Below are positions 22,546-34,612 of a stretch of DNA of 64,000 bases, in pieces. The stretch covers positions 1,141,001-1,205,000 of the forward strand of contig JAALGY010000037.1 in NCBI GenBank assembly GCA_032358165.1, written 5' to 3'. Source of the stretch: Diplosphaera chodatii (taxonomy: Eukaryota > Chlorophyta > Trebouxiophyceae > Prasiolales > Stichococcaceae). The stretch's first letter is position 1. Every line of letters begins with the position of its first letter. The notes below the pieces were generated by a model. It was not told the origin of the DNA. It did no database searches and saw nothing but the letters and a program-made list of their open reading frames with translations. The position numbers and the translations under genes were made by a program.

Positions 22546-23164
22546 ACCCTGCAAGTCGAGGGTGCAGTTGTGCTGTCACAGTGTGTGGAGCAACAAAACC
22601 CACTTTCTGCCAAATGGGTCAGCATTGCCCAGATACAAATGCACGTCCGTCCTTTTACTCCACGTACGTGGAGTGACAGAAAGTAAGTTGACAAGTGTCG
22701 CCTGCTGCCATGCAGATATCTAGAGAACTCCATCGGATCAGCCAGCAATATAATCTGTCACGCTGGTGTGCAATATGAGCCAGCAACAAGGGCTTACAGG
22801 TTTTGCAGCAAGTTTGCAGTGCACTACAAAGTGGATGGATACACTTCCAGCATTGCAAAGTCATCACATAAATCAACAACTGTTAGGCAGCTCACCATCA
22901 AGCAATTTGATAACCGGTGAGATTGTCACCGAACGATGGTTATGACTGTAGCAGCCACACTTCTCACACATCTTGTATCACAGTCCTGCTAATAGTGCTA
23001 CGCTTAAGCCATCAGACACACATTACATCACAGTCCTGCCGAAGCCATTAGAACGCAGTAGCCTGGCATCTGCACAGACAGCAGCTTACACTGCAGAAGG
23101 ACTGCAGCACGATTCTTGGCTGTTACCACAGTGACGGCCGGCAAATGCTGCTGCGGTGTCCAGC
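22546..23164. other. Convergent intergenic region between gene C and the PAF-AH-like gene
   Basis: The 3' ends of a plus- and a minus-strand gene meet here. Apart from an 18-bp palindrome and moderately AT-rich sequence nothing is recognised. Confidence 0.5.
22657..22674. promoter_or_regulatory. Perfect 18-bp palindrome with two ACGT cores
   Basis: ACTCCACGTACGTGGAGT is exactly self-complementary. Overlapping CACGT/ACGTG cores are typical of bZIP or bHLH binding sites in the plant lineage, but the position 3' of gene C would also suit an RNA hairpin at the end of a transcript. Either role is inference. Confidence 0.4.
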
Positions 23165-26100
23165 TCATGCATGCAGCTCCAAGACGGCCGCCAGCTCGCC
23201 GAGCAGCTGCCCAACAGCCTGGCGTGTGCGCTCTGACACCGCGATCTTGGCTGCCTCCGCCGGCGCACGCCGCAGCTGTGCCGCATCTGCATGGCTGCCA
23301 TCGCCCCCAGATGCCAACCCCTTGCTCCCGCTGGGGCGCCTGTCGCCGCTGATAGACCATAGCTCTGCGGCGGACGGCAGGAACGCCCCACCCTGTGGCG
23401 GCGCTGTCGCTGTTTGCACGCCTTGCTGCTCGCCGCTCACCTGCCCCTCTGCACCAGGGGCGGGGTCCAGCGCTGCCGGCATGCCGCCGCCGCCGTCGCC
23501 GCCGCCGCGGGGGCTGCCGCCGGACAGGCCCACGCGCTCCGCGTTGGCTGCGTCCGTGCGGGTCGCCTCGGACGGGCCCTCTGGAGTGAAGCCATCTGTG
23601 CTGGGTTCCGTGGCCGTGCCAGTGGCCCCATTCTGGGTGGGCCCGCCGTTCTGAGTGCCAGGTGCAGCGCCATTGCCGCTGCCATTGCCGGCGTCGCCAA
23701 CGCTCACGAGGCTCCAGCCGCTGTCGCTGTGCTGCATGCCCGCCGCCGGGCCGGCGCCATTCTGCTGCGCCGCCGACTGCTGGGGCTTTGCCGCCGCTGC
23801 TGGGCCGCCCGGCTGCTCGGTGCTGGCAGCATCGCCGTGCAGCATGGCGTCCGGCAGCTGCGGCGGCGCGGGCGTCGGCAGCTGCAGGTGCAGGAACGTC
23901 GCCACGGTGCTGGTCACGGCCGCCATGCCGACCACCGGGTCCAGCTTCGTGTCGAAGCCCAGCTGCAGGCAGCAACACACCACATGGCTGGAAGCCCTGC
24001 ACCTCGGGAACTTGACGAGTGAAGTCAGAACCCAGGCTGCCAGTGGGTCCACTGCAACTCGCCGTTGCATGACCATGGCAACCTGCCCTACACCGACCAC
24101 ATGCATGCCTGCGCAGTCCCAATGCACGGAAGGGAGACGGCTTTGTTACACGAACGGCCGGCTTGAGGGGGCTCACCCTTGACAGCACCCAGGAGAAGCG
24201 GGTGGCGAACAGCACTGGGAGGTCTGAGAAGGTATCGTGGGTGCTGTTCTCCACTGCAACCAGGAGGGCGCCCCCAGCATCCCTGCATGGGACACCACCT
24301 CACTGTAAGCGAGAACATGCCCTGCCACTGCAGATGCCGGCGGCGCAGCCATAAACGACACCCTGCAGGTGGGCAAATACGGTGTCCACAAAACAAGACA
24401 GTGCACAGAATGCACAGGGACCACGAACATGTATCTGAAGACTCCGCTGGGGCTGTGGTGGCATGCCCTGAGGCGAGCACCTGTCGGCGCTGGCGGCCGC
24501 CAGGATGGCGCGCTGCTGCTTGGCGCCGCACACCATGTCGCCCGCCTCGTTGTAGGGCTTGTTCCACGCGTGGCTGCCCACCACCAGCAGCGGCGTGCGC
24601 GTCTGGAACGCCGACAGCGCCGCCTCGTCCGGCGGCACGCCGAGCCTGCAAGAAGAAGTGACAGCATTCTTGGACAGAACTTCTACCGGCATCAGAACCT
24701 GCCACCGACAGCAGTAAGCAGGGGGCTATGCGGCAATCAGACAGGCAGCGCGACCAAACCTTGAACCTTTTTGCGCTTATGAAAGCTGTCATCTGCGTGC
24801 ACGCTGCACGTGTGCAGCCCAGCAGGCTTTCCACGCACCACCAGGGGTCGAGGGCGACCGCTGCCCGGACGGCAGGGTCCTTGGCTGCTGCCGCGCCGAT
24901 TGTGGCGCCGCCGAACGAGTGGCCGACAATCGCTAGGCGCTGCATGTCCAACCTGCCTGTACATGACCAGCAAGCACCATAGTTGAGAACGAAGCCTGGC
25001 TTCACAGCCGCCTTGTGGGCAGCTGCAGGGCTCCTGGCATGTACACAATATGCCAGGGCGAGCTGAACAAAGCATCTGCCGTGTCAGCACCTCGCAGGAA
25101 TGCCGTGGCATCGACCCCGCCAGAGATGCGGCACTGGTCCGGCTGTGCGCTGCCTGCAGCACAGCAGCAGCCAGTCAGCTCCCTGATGTGCAGACCGATC
25201 AGGGAGCCTGCAGGACTTTGATGTTCAAGGCCACCACACAGCCGAAGGTGTTGCACTGCAGCACTGCCGCCCAGGGCTACTCAGCACAGCCGCTGACGAT
25301 CCTGAACCCTGGCCGACCTGCGTTAAAGGCTGACAGCAGGCGCTGCGCGGTCGCCAGCTCCCGCTGCCGCCAGGCGACCTTCCGGAACTTGGCCTCCCCC
25401 TCGCCCAGCCCGCGGTACTGCCACCACTCCCCTGCAATCCGATGAGCGAACCAGTGGTGAACGATACATGAGGATCCACATTGCAGGGGTTTTTCAGCTG
25501 ACAGCGTCGCATATTGTCCTGCAGGTGCGGTGTCCGAGGCACTGGCATGACGACAGTGCCCCATGGCATGCCGCGTCGACATGGCAGGCCGAGGCAGCAC
25601 GGCCCAGCTCACCAGAGCTTGCAAACTGGACTGAGCTCGCTGTGCCGTCGGTGTGCTCCACCGCCAGCACCACATAGCCCTGCAGTCGACATGACAGCGG
25701 GGCTCACACTACGGGAGTGCTGCCGACTGTGTGGCAGCTGCCAGTGCACTGCCGCGCGTGCGCCACTGCGGGTGACACTGGCGGCCCTGCATGGTCGCTG
25801 GGAGTTCTGCTGTTGGACAGACACAAAGCCCACCGCCATATCAGGGGAAATTCGCTCAATTTCGCACCTGCGACGCGAGCTCCGAGCACAGGATGCTGTA
25901 GGTGGAGCGGCTGCCGCCCAGGCCGTGAGAGAAGACGACCACGGGGTATGCCGCATCGCTGTCATCCACAATTGCCTCCTGCGATTCAGAACATGCATGC
26001 TGCGATCAGATGCGTCCCTCTGTGGCTGCCACCTAGAAGGCATGCTGATTGCCTTCAATACCCCAGGTCGTGCTGAAGCTACGGCCAAAGCTGCACGGCT

Positions 26101-26810
26101 GCGCCGCGAATGCTGTTGTGCTGCCAACAAGCAGCCTGTTCTGGCTGCTGCCAGCTGCGCACCCGGGCCAGCGGCAGGCGCTGCGTGATGCCCACCGCCC
26201 ACAGCGCGCAGCGCAGCAGCTGCTTGGCCAGCGGCACCCACCACGCCTTGGACCGGAAGAACAGGAAGCTCACGTACCCTGCACACGCGGGGGCAACGTG
26301 ACGGCGGGTTACGGACCTGGAAAGGCAGTAGAATCGCTGTGCAGCTCTGACACCCGCCGATCGCCTATCGATGTCAGTGCGCCGGATAGTTGAGCTCGTC
26401 TGCATGCTGTGTTCTCAGGTGCAGGTCCATGTGCAAGAGGGCCTACCGGTGGCCTCGCCCAGCTGGGAGATCCACGGCAGCCCGCGCTTCGGGTGGCCCG
26501 CCCCCGCACCCGGCGCCCTCACGCCCGGCTTGCACGGGTAGAACAGCCGCCCCACGACGTGCTGCGCAAACACAAGAGGCACATCACCTTCGACTGCATT
26601 GGTCAGCAATGTCCGGGTGCGTCTGGTGCCACAATTCAGGCATACGCCAACCAAGCATGCATGTTGCTACCCTGACAGCAGTGCATAGTGACCGCAATTA
26701 ACCTTGGAGGGGTCGATGGCATCAGACTTGAAACCGTGCAGCCCATTGCTGGACCACTGGACCTCGCAGACGCCCACATCATGAGCGCCCGCCCAGCAGC
26801 TGAGCCCCAT
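23165..26810 (-). CDS. Platelet-activating-factor acetylhydrolase-like lipase
   Basis: Eleven exons fit in phase: 26810-26703, 26561-26447, 26278-26163, 25978-25868, 25679-25613, 25431-25318, 25207-25091, 24956-24839, 24645-24481, 24282-24177, 23962-23165; 644 residues. It is an alpha/beta hydrolase of the PAF-AH/Lp-PLA2 family, which removes short or oxidised acyl groups from phospholipids. Family hallmarks in order: RLFYPCKPG, YPVVVFSHGLGGSRSTY (oxyanion region), GYVVLAVEHTDGTASS, WWQYRGLGEGEAKFR, nucleophile elbow AIVGHSFGGAT (Ser), VALDPWW (Asp), LLVVGSHAWN and ENSTHDTFSDLP (His). All three catalytic residues are present. No clear N-terminal signal peptide is seen at the chosen ATG. After the catalytic domain come about 250 residues rich in Ala, Gly, Gln and Pro, unlike animal and fungal members. 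Family assignment is strong; substrate is inferred. Confidence 0.88.
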
Positions 26811-28829
26811 GTGTCTTGAGCGTGTAGCAGCGGCACGACGACGGATGGTGAGGCTGGAAATAGAGTACCGTTGCGGCCACTGAAGGGGCCGCTGAATGCG
26901 CTGAAGGGTCTCCACTGTGTGACGTTGCCCAGGTGCCGACCAACACCGAGGTGCCCAAATCGAGAACAACAAGCATGCGATGATTGACTATTTGACGATT
27001 GCCTTACCAATACCGCCGAGCTGACGCTCACCTTGCTGCTACAGTAGTGGAAGCTGTGGGACTGGACCGTCGCTTTGAGGTGCCCGCTGGCAGCCGAAGG
27101 GGTTTGCGCATGATGACGTCAAGCTGACGATAGCAAAAGTTGACATGTCGCACCGCTGTTCTTGCAGAGGCACTTGCATGTGGGAGCCGGCGGACCATCA
27201 TTATTGTTGTGTGAAACAAGCAACGTCCGGGGTGTGCAGGGCGGTCATCGCAGCAGCTTGTGCCAGGCTGTGCATGAAAGAATTGGCACTTGATGTACTC
27301 CAACATCAGTTGATGCACGCCATGACGGGCCCGACACGTCTCAGCAATTTTGGCAGGCTCCTCGTTGAAGCACATGTGTGAGTTTCAACCTACGTCCTCT
27401 CAATGCATGTGTTTTAGAGCACCCATCTGCCGAATCTGTAGTTGTCAGAGTCAAGATGGGCTGTTGGTGATTTTGAGCTCGATTGCAGTCTGAGGTTTTC
27501 GGATCGTTCATCTAGGTGTGGACGCTAGGTCAGCTGCACAACAGCGACAGGTACCTCGGGAGAAATAAAGATGACAGCTTGCTGAACAAGGTGCTGCTGC
27601 TGTGAACAAAAGCCAGGATGGCACATCAGGTCTCAGACACCAGGCTTGGCAAAAGACCACTGGTGATCGTAGTCGCCATGCAGGATGTTCTTTGCTCCGA
27701 GATTGGCACTCACTGACGCCAGCGGCTCAGCCCCGCCACATTTTCTGGACTGGCCACTGGCCACCCTCGAGCGTGTGACTGCCCACGATCGCAAGGACGC
27801 AGGCTGCAATAAGACCACAAATCCGTAGCCCTCCACCACTTGTGACAGCACGTTCTACGTGCTGCGTTGCAAACCTGCTGAAGGCAGCGCTGTCAGTGGC
27901 TCCATACAGACAAAGCTGCTGGCTGACTTTCAGCTGATCTGAACACAGTAATGTAGATCAAGCTGAGTTATCAGCAGTATACACATCAGACCTGACCGCC
28001 GTTACTAGACACGCTCGCGTGCTTGACGATAGCAAGCAGGGCAAAGCACTTAGTTCCCGTAATTGACTTGCCAATCACCCGTCCAAACTGGTGCAACACC
28101 GCATGCCAGCAATAGTGCGCCCAATCGCCGTGCATGTGCCAGCGTTTCGGAAGGCAGCGCTGAGCCGGACGCCAAGCAGCATGATGCCAGCTGCTGCGTC
28201 TCAGCCAGCGGCGGTGCAGGCGGTTGCAGCATCAGCGGCCGCCAACAGCGGGGCTTCTAGCCGTCTACAGCAGCCTGAAGAGCCGCTTCTGCCAGGTTGA
28301 GACTGCATCACAACCCTTGAACATTGTCTCCAGGAGCAGCGCATGCGGACGTACCATGTGCTTGATCGGTCCGAACCATTCACAGCTGTCGAATGCCATT
28401 ACCAACAGGAGCAGCAAGATACAGTTTGCACAAGGCCCCACGTGCAGTGCTGCAGGACTACGGACAGCTGCTGAGATGGGCTTCAGCATCGTCAGGGAAG
28501 ACGTGGTGTGGTCGCGCTGGCTGCAGGTGTCGGACCGCACCATACGCTTCCCAGCACGCGGCACCCAGCCGGTGCGCCGTTGCACACCATCTCTTTGTTT
28601 ATGCCGACCTCCGGTCAGCCACACTTTGTGCCACTCGGTGGACGTGCTCTGCCACAGGCATGTCAGATCATTCACCGATTCCGCTCAAGCAAACCCTCAT
28701 ACTTGGCCATGGGTAGAGCAGTCGATGCTCAAGCGCAGGAGCCAGGTTGTGGGTGAACTGCCAGGCCGCCGGCGGTGATGTCTGTGGTGATGTCCGTGCA
28801 AAACCTGTGGCATCAGCGCCGGTCGTGAC
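26811..28829. other. Intergenic region between divergent PAF-AH-like and Nudix genes
   Basis: About 2 kb with no exon I can support. A 184-codon open frame on the plus strand (28224-28778) has mixed third positions and no recognisable family, so I do not call it. Promoters of both flanking genes should lie here. Confidence 0.5.
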
Positions 28830-29986
28830 ATGCATGACATGCACATCGAGAGATGGTTGCAGGCGGCAGAGCACCAGTTTGACATCGTGGGCCACCCCCG
28901 CGCGGGCTTCACCTTCGTCGTGACGCTGCCCTTCCACCCGGCCACCCCCACCCAGCCGCACTCCGAGGTAGGCGTCTTAGCGGCATGTGCTGCTGCTGCT
29001 GCTGTCGTGTTGCCAATCAAGGTCACCGTGTGACTTGCTGAGCATGAGCTGCTCTTTGCAGCTGGGGCTTGCTTATAGTACAACCTACATCGTGTCCACC
29101 GGATGTGGTACATCATGTTCAGGTGCAGGCTCCACATTGTCCGCTGTGACTGTGCAGGTCACGCTGCTGCGGGAGTACGTGCAGGGCGTCAACGAGATGA
29201 TGTTCGTGCTGCCGTCCGGCGCGTACGATCCGCAGCGGCACGCCGACGCCATGGCGGGAGCGCAGGCGGAGCTGTCGGAGGAGGTGCGCTGAGGGCTTCA
29301 GGGTTTTAGGGTTGTGAAGGCGCCACGGTCCGTGCTACTTGCTACCAGGCAGTCGGATGCCCCTGGAGTGCACGGGCAGGTCCCCGCGAGTCTGGTCAGC
29401 ACAAGTGAAGCGCAAGGTGCTTATGGCACGGACTGCAGGACGCCTGAGTCGCCACATCAGTGTGCTGGTGTAGCAGGCAGATGCCCTTCAGCTGGGCCAA
29501 CGCTCCTGCGCTGGGTTTATTGTAGGCGCACCTGAGGGGCGGGGAGTGGGTCGACCTGCTGCCGGGCGGGATGCCGGGGCCGCCGGAGTCCAAGTGGTGC
29601 CAGAACCGGCTGCGGCCGTACCTGTGCGTTGGACCAGAGGCGGACGCGGCGCCGGGCGACCAGGAGGCGGAAGAGTACATCGAGGTGGGTCCGATGCTGG
29701 TGTGATGTGGGCTGCTAATTGGCATGTGTGCCACCACTGCTGATGGGCAGCACTGCCACTGACAAGTCTTACAGACACTCTGGCTGACGGCTTGACGAAG
29801 TTGTTTCGTTATGTCCTGTACACGGTGCATGACAGCTCTCAGAATGACTGTCCTGGTGGACTGCAGGTGCATCGGGTGACGATTCCGCAGCTGCGGCGCA
29901 TCCTGCGCAGCCGCCAGATGATGCTGCCCTCGGTGTGCACCTGCTACTACGCCCTGGACGAGCTAGCCGACCGGGGGCTGTTGTAG
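28830..29986 (+). CDS. Nudix hydrolase (ADP-ribose/sugar pyrophosphatase-like)
   Basis: Four exons: 28830-28967, 29158-29283, 29526-29684, 29867-29986; 180 residues. The core GAYDPQRHADAMAGAQAEL followed by SEEAHLRGGEW fits a Nudix box (G-x5-E-like..x-E-L-x-E-E-x-x-L-x-G) with the metal-binding AELSEE helix created across the exon 2/3 junction. A conserved strand before it (VTLLREYVQGVNEMMFVLPSG) and KWCQNRLRPYLCVGPE, EEYIEVHRVTIPQL and LPSVCTCYYALDEL after it fit the Nudix fold of ADP-ribose-type pyrophosphatases. The usual Arg in REUxEE is replaced by Ala (AELSEE). The ATG at 28830 is the first after an in-frame stop at 28788; a second Met lies three codons on. No transit peptide is visible. 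Substrate not determinable. Confidence 0.82.
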
Positions 29987-31020
29987 CAGGAGCAACGGTT
30001 GTAGGGTTCTGCTGACGATGCTGGGGTCACATTATTTGTACCTGCTGTCATGACGGTGGAGGAGGATCTGGCTGTATATGAGGTTACAGACATTATCACA
30101 ACACACCTGCTGCGCAAGCTGCACCAGGAACTGCTGCCGAATATGAGGCTTGAAAGCTGAGCAGGGCTTCACTGGTTCGCGCACAACAACGAATGTGTCC
30201 ACTTCAATGATGGCATCCGGCGGCAAGAGCAACGCCAACCGGCTCCACATACGGCCCTACTGGCGGCATTCAACTCTATCAGGCTGAGCTACAAAGCTGA
30301 CCCCAGGACCTACCGTCCTCCAAACCCACTCCAGAGTTACTCTACCCTTACAACAAGCCAATTCGCCGCTGATTTCTCCCCAGATATCCTAAAACCAACA
30401 GTCGCCAAGCTATCCTGACATTAACAGCCCTCAAGAGGATGCTGCTGCAAAGGGGAGCAGCACTCCGCCACGCTGCACGCGGGGAGCAATGCCGCTGAAG
30501 CTTCAACCAATTGGGTCAACTGTGTCGTTAGTTTGTCAGCCTGCTGAGAGCTGCCTGACGCCACAAACGCGATGCACTAGCTGACCGTTCCCTACTCGCA
30601 CACCCTGCTAAACTCCCTACACTTGGGGAGTCTTGTGTCTCGGGTTCCAGGGTTCTTGATGTGCTGCTCTTGGCGTGCTGTTGATCAAGCAGAGGATGTT
30701 TCTTGTGCTGGGATGGGTGCACTCGTTGCAGCCCTGCTGCACGTCTTGATTTGCCAGCTTGCCTCCGCCATTGCAGCCAAGTCCCGCTGCTGGCTTTGTG
30801 CATGCTTCCTGCTGCCGCTTCCTGCTGCCGCTGCGAGGCGCCAGCTGCCTCCGCTACGCGGCGAGCCTCACGCTGCTGTTTGCCACCCCGATGGGCACCC
30901 CGTTGCCGCTGCCGTGCCGAGCCTGCTCCACGCGTGTCCAGCTGTACTGCGCAGCCCCTTGCCGCACGTCCCTTGGTGTACGTGCACTTGACGCTGCTGG
31001 GCTGCAGCTGATGTCGTGAG
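29987..31020. other. Convergent intergenic region
   Basis: Lies between the stops of the Nudix gene and the minus-strand gene ending at 31021. GC-rich near 30.7-31.0 kb with short open frames on both strands, none with a recognisable product. Possibly 3' UTR of the minus-strand gene. Confidence 0.45.
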
Positions 31021-34000
31021 TCAGGCGTCCTCTGCTGCGGCGCCCGGGGGCGCGCCCGCTGTGCCGCGCGCCCGCCGGAAGGGCACGGCGTTGGAGAATG
31101 GTCCATTGGGGCGCTCCCATCCAGCTGCATCGCCGCCGGCACCATCCCCATCCCTGCTGTTGATTGGCTGGCTGCCGGCGTCACACCAGGCCTCTGCGTC
31201 GACATCGGCAGGGTGGTGTGCAAAAGGGCTCCGGACGCCGCTGCCGCAGTTGACGGCTGCCGCAGACGGGGCTGGGGCCGCTGCTGCACCGCCCTCCGCC
31301 GCGCTGCCTGCCGTGCTGCCGGCGCCACCCCTTTCGCTGCTGCCATCGCTGGCTGGCACCAGCAGGGCACGGACTGCTGGATGCACTGTGGCGTCAGACG
31401 CTGCGGCCGACAGCTCAGGCAAGCCAGTGACCTGCAACCGGAGCGCACGACAACCCTGGTAATAGGGAAACCTCTGCTTTTTGGCGGTGATGACTTGTCT
31501 CGTCACTGGGATCAGCAAGACAGGGAGAAAGCACACCTGCTCAGGCGGCTGCCCAGATGGCAGGTCTATTGAGGCGGCGACGTCCGCCGACATCAGCGGC
31601 AGGTCCTCCTCGTCAATCGTCAGCCTGCCAGAGAAGCACACCAGACCCTTCAGGCTTCTTTGGGCCGGGCAGCAGTCAGCAGTCAAAGCACACCTGAAAC
31701 GTTCCAAAAGGTGCACCTTCAAAGGCATGCACTACGTCCAGGCGGCTCGGCGGTGGGACATTTGCAATGCAGCAGGTGCGGCCATGCCGTGGCTCCTCAT
31801 CGCAAGACCCGGATGCTTCCCGCATAATCATCGATCTAATTAGGCGAAGCCAGTGCAGAAGGAAGGGCGCACATGTTGCCGGTGGGCTGGCGCTCGGCGA
31901 ACAGGGCGGCGAGGGCCTCCCGCGTGCGCGGCGAGTGCTGGTCGGCGCCGGCCGCCGGCTCGGCCTCGGCGCCCCCGGCATCGTCCACAATGACCCGCAG
32001 CACCTCCGCATCCAGCTGCTCGTCCTCCGCCCGGCGCCTGCATATGCAAGAGTTGACACACGTCAAAAAAAGAAAAAACGAGCAGCTCAGAAAGCGGTCG
32101 TGGACACTTGGACGCTTTGTGAACACAGCCCTGGAATGCACAGGTCGCCAGCGGTCCAAAGCCGGTGAGATCAGGGTCAGGGGCTTGCGCAACCAGAACG
32201 GTGCCCTTGCCGCAGGGTGGGGTGGCAGGAGCACACACCGGCGCCGGGGCGAGGCCTTCTCCGGGGACGACAGCTTGGCGTCCAGCTCCTCCAGCAGGGT
32301 GGCCGCCGCCTGCCGTCGGATCTCCTCAGCATAGCTGCAACACGCCAAAACCTCCTATCAGTGACACGCCCCCGGCGGGGTGCTGCAGCTGCCGCCACTC
32401 TGGGTGGCAGCCGCAGGTGGCGGAATGACACAGGATTCAGGCTAGCATGCTTGGCACATGGCACGTTGTGCCGGACCATATCGAAAGCGGGACGGGCGAC
32501 ATGCCATGGCAGCGTCTGCAGGCGGTAGGTAGCACTGCGCACTTGGCCTGCGTCTGGGCGTCGGTCTCGACCGCCGCGCGCCGCACCGCCGCGTGCAGCT
32601 GCGCACCCATGTCGCGCTCCAGCCCCGTGGCGGGCGTCAGCAGGCAGGCCGCCTCCGCCGTGCGGCGCGCCCGGTCCTGCGCCTTAGCCTCTGCGCAGGC
32701 AAAACGGCACATAGAATCAGACAAGGTGCATCGGGGTGTGGAAGCCCCTGCGTCCAACCGACACCAATCAGCTGAGCGGCTAGCTTCGCAGTATCACAGG
32801 TGCACTCTGATGCCAGCTGCTGTGTGCTGGCAGCCCGGCTCAATCCGTCGGCACCCCTTGGGCCGAGCAACACTGTCGAGGTCAGGCAGACAGTGCGATC
32901 TCAATCAGAGGATGCATCACCATTACCAAAATTAGCATAGGGTGCGTATATGCAGCGGGGCGCACCAGGCGAGTTGGCGTCGCGCAGGTTGGGGGCGTCC
33001 TCCGGGAAGCCAAACAGCTCGAAGCAGTCGACGGAGGCGATGCCGTGCGATGCGCCTTCCAGCATCCACTCCCCCGCCTCCTCCGCCAGCTGCATGCAAG
33101 CAGCATCATTTTCAGACTGGATGCACGCATGAACCAGACGGCAGCGCAGCCTCCTGGTGTGCCACAAAGCGCAGAAAGACACCCTGTTTGATGACGTACG
33201 ATGTAAGCCATCTGACAGCAAAAGCAGGAAGCAGCTCAGCGGCATACAACGGGTGTCTGACCTGCTCCAAGGGCAGCTGCTGCTGCGGCGGCGGCGCGGG
33301 TACTGCATCAAACGGCAGGGCATGTGGCGGCTGCGGCCCGCGGCTGCCAGTGGCCGCTCTGCCCTTCTGCAGGCCGCCGCCCCCGAAGGCTGCGCCGCCG
33401 CCTGCGCTGTTGACGCCGCCGAGTGTCTTGCCGCTGTTGGCGAACGGCCTGCTGGCGCTGCCGGCTCGCAGCGCTACAGGGCTGCCGGCAGACTGCGCAG
33501 AGCCGCGGCGGGGCCCAAGGCCCCCGCTGCCGAGGCTGGGCAGGCAGCCGCTCGACAGCGACTGCGCACTCAGCTGCTTTTGGCGAGGCGAACTGTCAGC
33601 CTGCACGTATGTGACAGCATCTCTCAGCACGGAGCAGCAATCTCCTGGGCAAAATGTGCGCCTGAGACATGATTCAAAACCAGCGGTGTACATGGCACAC
33701 AGTGCATGTCACGTAAACTGCTTCCCAGTAAGGGCTCACGCGCCACATATAATCTTTCAGGACCTGAAACCGCACCATGCTCGCAAGGGCGTTGCACGAG
33801 CCGCCGGCCCTGCCGCGCCCCATGCCGCCTCCTTCTCGAGTGCCGCTAGCGCTCGTCTTGACTGTCAGGCCGCGGCTGCCGGCGCGGCTGATGTGCAGCT
33901 GGCGCTCGGCGCCCGCCAGCTGCGGCGCTGAGCTGCACTTGCGCATCGCGGGCGGCTGCTGGCGCTGGAGAGCTGGGGTTTTTCGTTGGTGTGAGCAGAC

Positions 34001-34054
34001 CTGCAGCTGTTGAGCTAGCGAGGCGGCTGCCGGCGCGAAGATGCCACGAAGCAA
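31021..34054 (-). CDS. Unrecognised protein, 561 residues
   Basis: Eight exons fit in phase: 34054-33740, 33600-33262, 33089-32966, 32690-32543, 32334-32239, 32037-31873, 31624-31537, 31431-31021. The N-terminus (MLRGIFAPAAASLAQQLQV, then Arg/Ser/Gln-rich, few acidic residues) could be an organelle-targeting peptide, followed by a Ser/Gly/Pro-rich disordered stretch. The conserved-looking core is EAGEWMLEGASHGIASVDCF, ELFGFPEDAPNLRDANSP, then helical, charged segments (EAKAQDRARRTAEAACLL; YAEEIRRQAAATLLEELDA; RRAEDEQLDAEVLRVIVDDA; REALAALFAERQPTGN) and LTIDEEDLPLMSADVAASID. The tail is Ala/Gly-rich. I do not recognise the family. The helical charged middle suggests a soluble scaffold or complex subunit, which is inference only. 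Confidence 0.6.
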
Positions 34055-34612
34055 CCTCTTATGGCACAGAAAGCTGCTGAAAACTGGCTGCAGCAGTGCT
34101 GGTTCTGCCTTGGGACTGCCGTGCGCTCAGCAGGCCGCTATCCGGCGGCCGGCAGCTGCCCGCTTGCAGCCGCTTTCTTGCTTCCGTCTGCGGCCCGAAG
34201 TCAGCCTGGCCAGGCGATAAGCGAGAGCGAAGACGCACGATGCGATGCTGCGGCCTGGTTGCGGGCAAGGGTTCGCTGCCGGACTCTCTGATTGCTGATC
34301 TGCGTCTGATCTATCCGCCTGCGGTCTAAAGTCGGGTTGTAGGTGTGCGATTCGAGTCCTAAACTACTGCTAGATGTGGCCAGGTGTGACAAGCAGGCAG
34401 GTTTTGTGTCGGCAGCGTTTTAAACAGTGAGCTGGTCACATCATCGGGCATCGAGAAGGCGCGCCAGAACGGACGGCTGAGAAAGTTAGGAAGCACGTGA
34501 ACGGAGCTGGAGATCAAGATCCGCGGCAGTTTCAGAGTCAGACCCGTCAGAACAGACTGAGCTACTTGTAACGTTAATCTTATGAACTCAAGTGGGTGCC
34601 ATGGGTGCCACA
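34055..34612. other. Spacer between two minus-strand genes
   Basis: Upstream of the unrecognised gene and downstream of the CPBP protease stop at 34613. No coding exon seen; likely promoter and 3' UTR. Confidence 0.5.

Noticed and set aside
28224..28778. 184-codon plus-strand open frame
   Set aside because: Mixed third positions, no splice-consistent neighbours and no recognisable motif; likely chance in GC-rich DNA.
30623..31019. Three overlapping plus-strand open frames rich in Cys and Leu
   Set aside because: They lie opposite the 3' end of the minus-strand 561-residue gene and have no exon signals or family resemblance.
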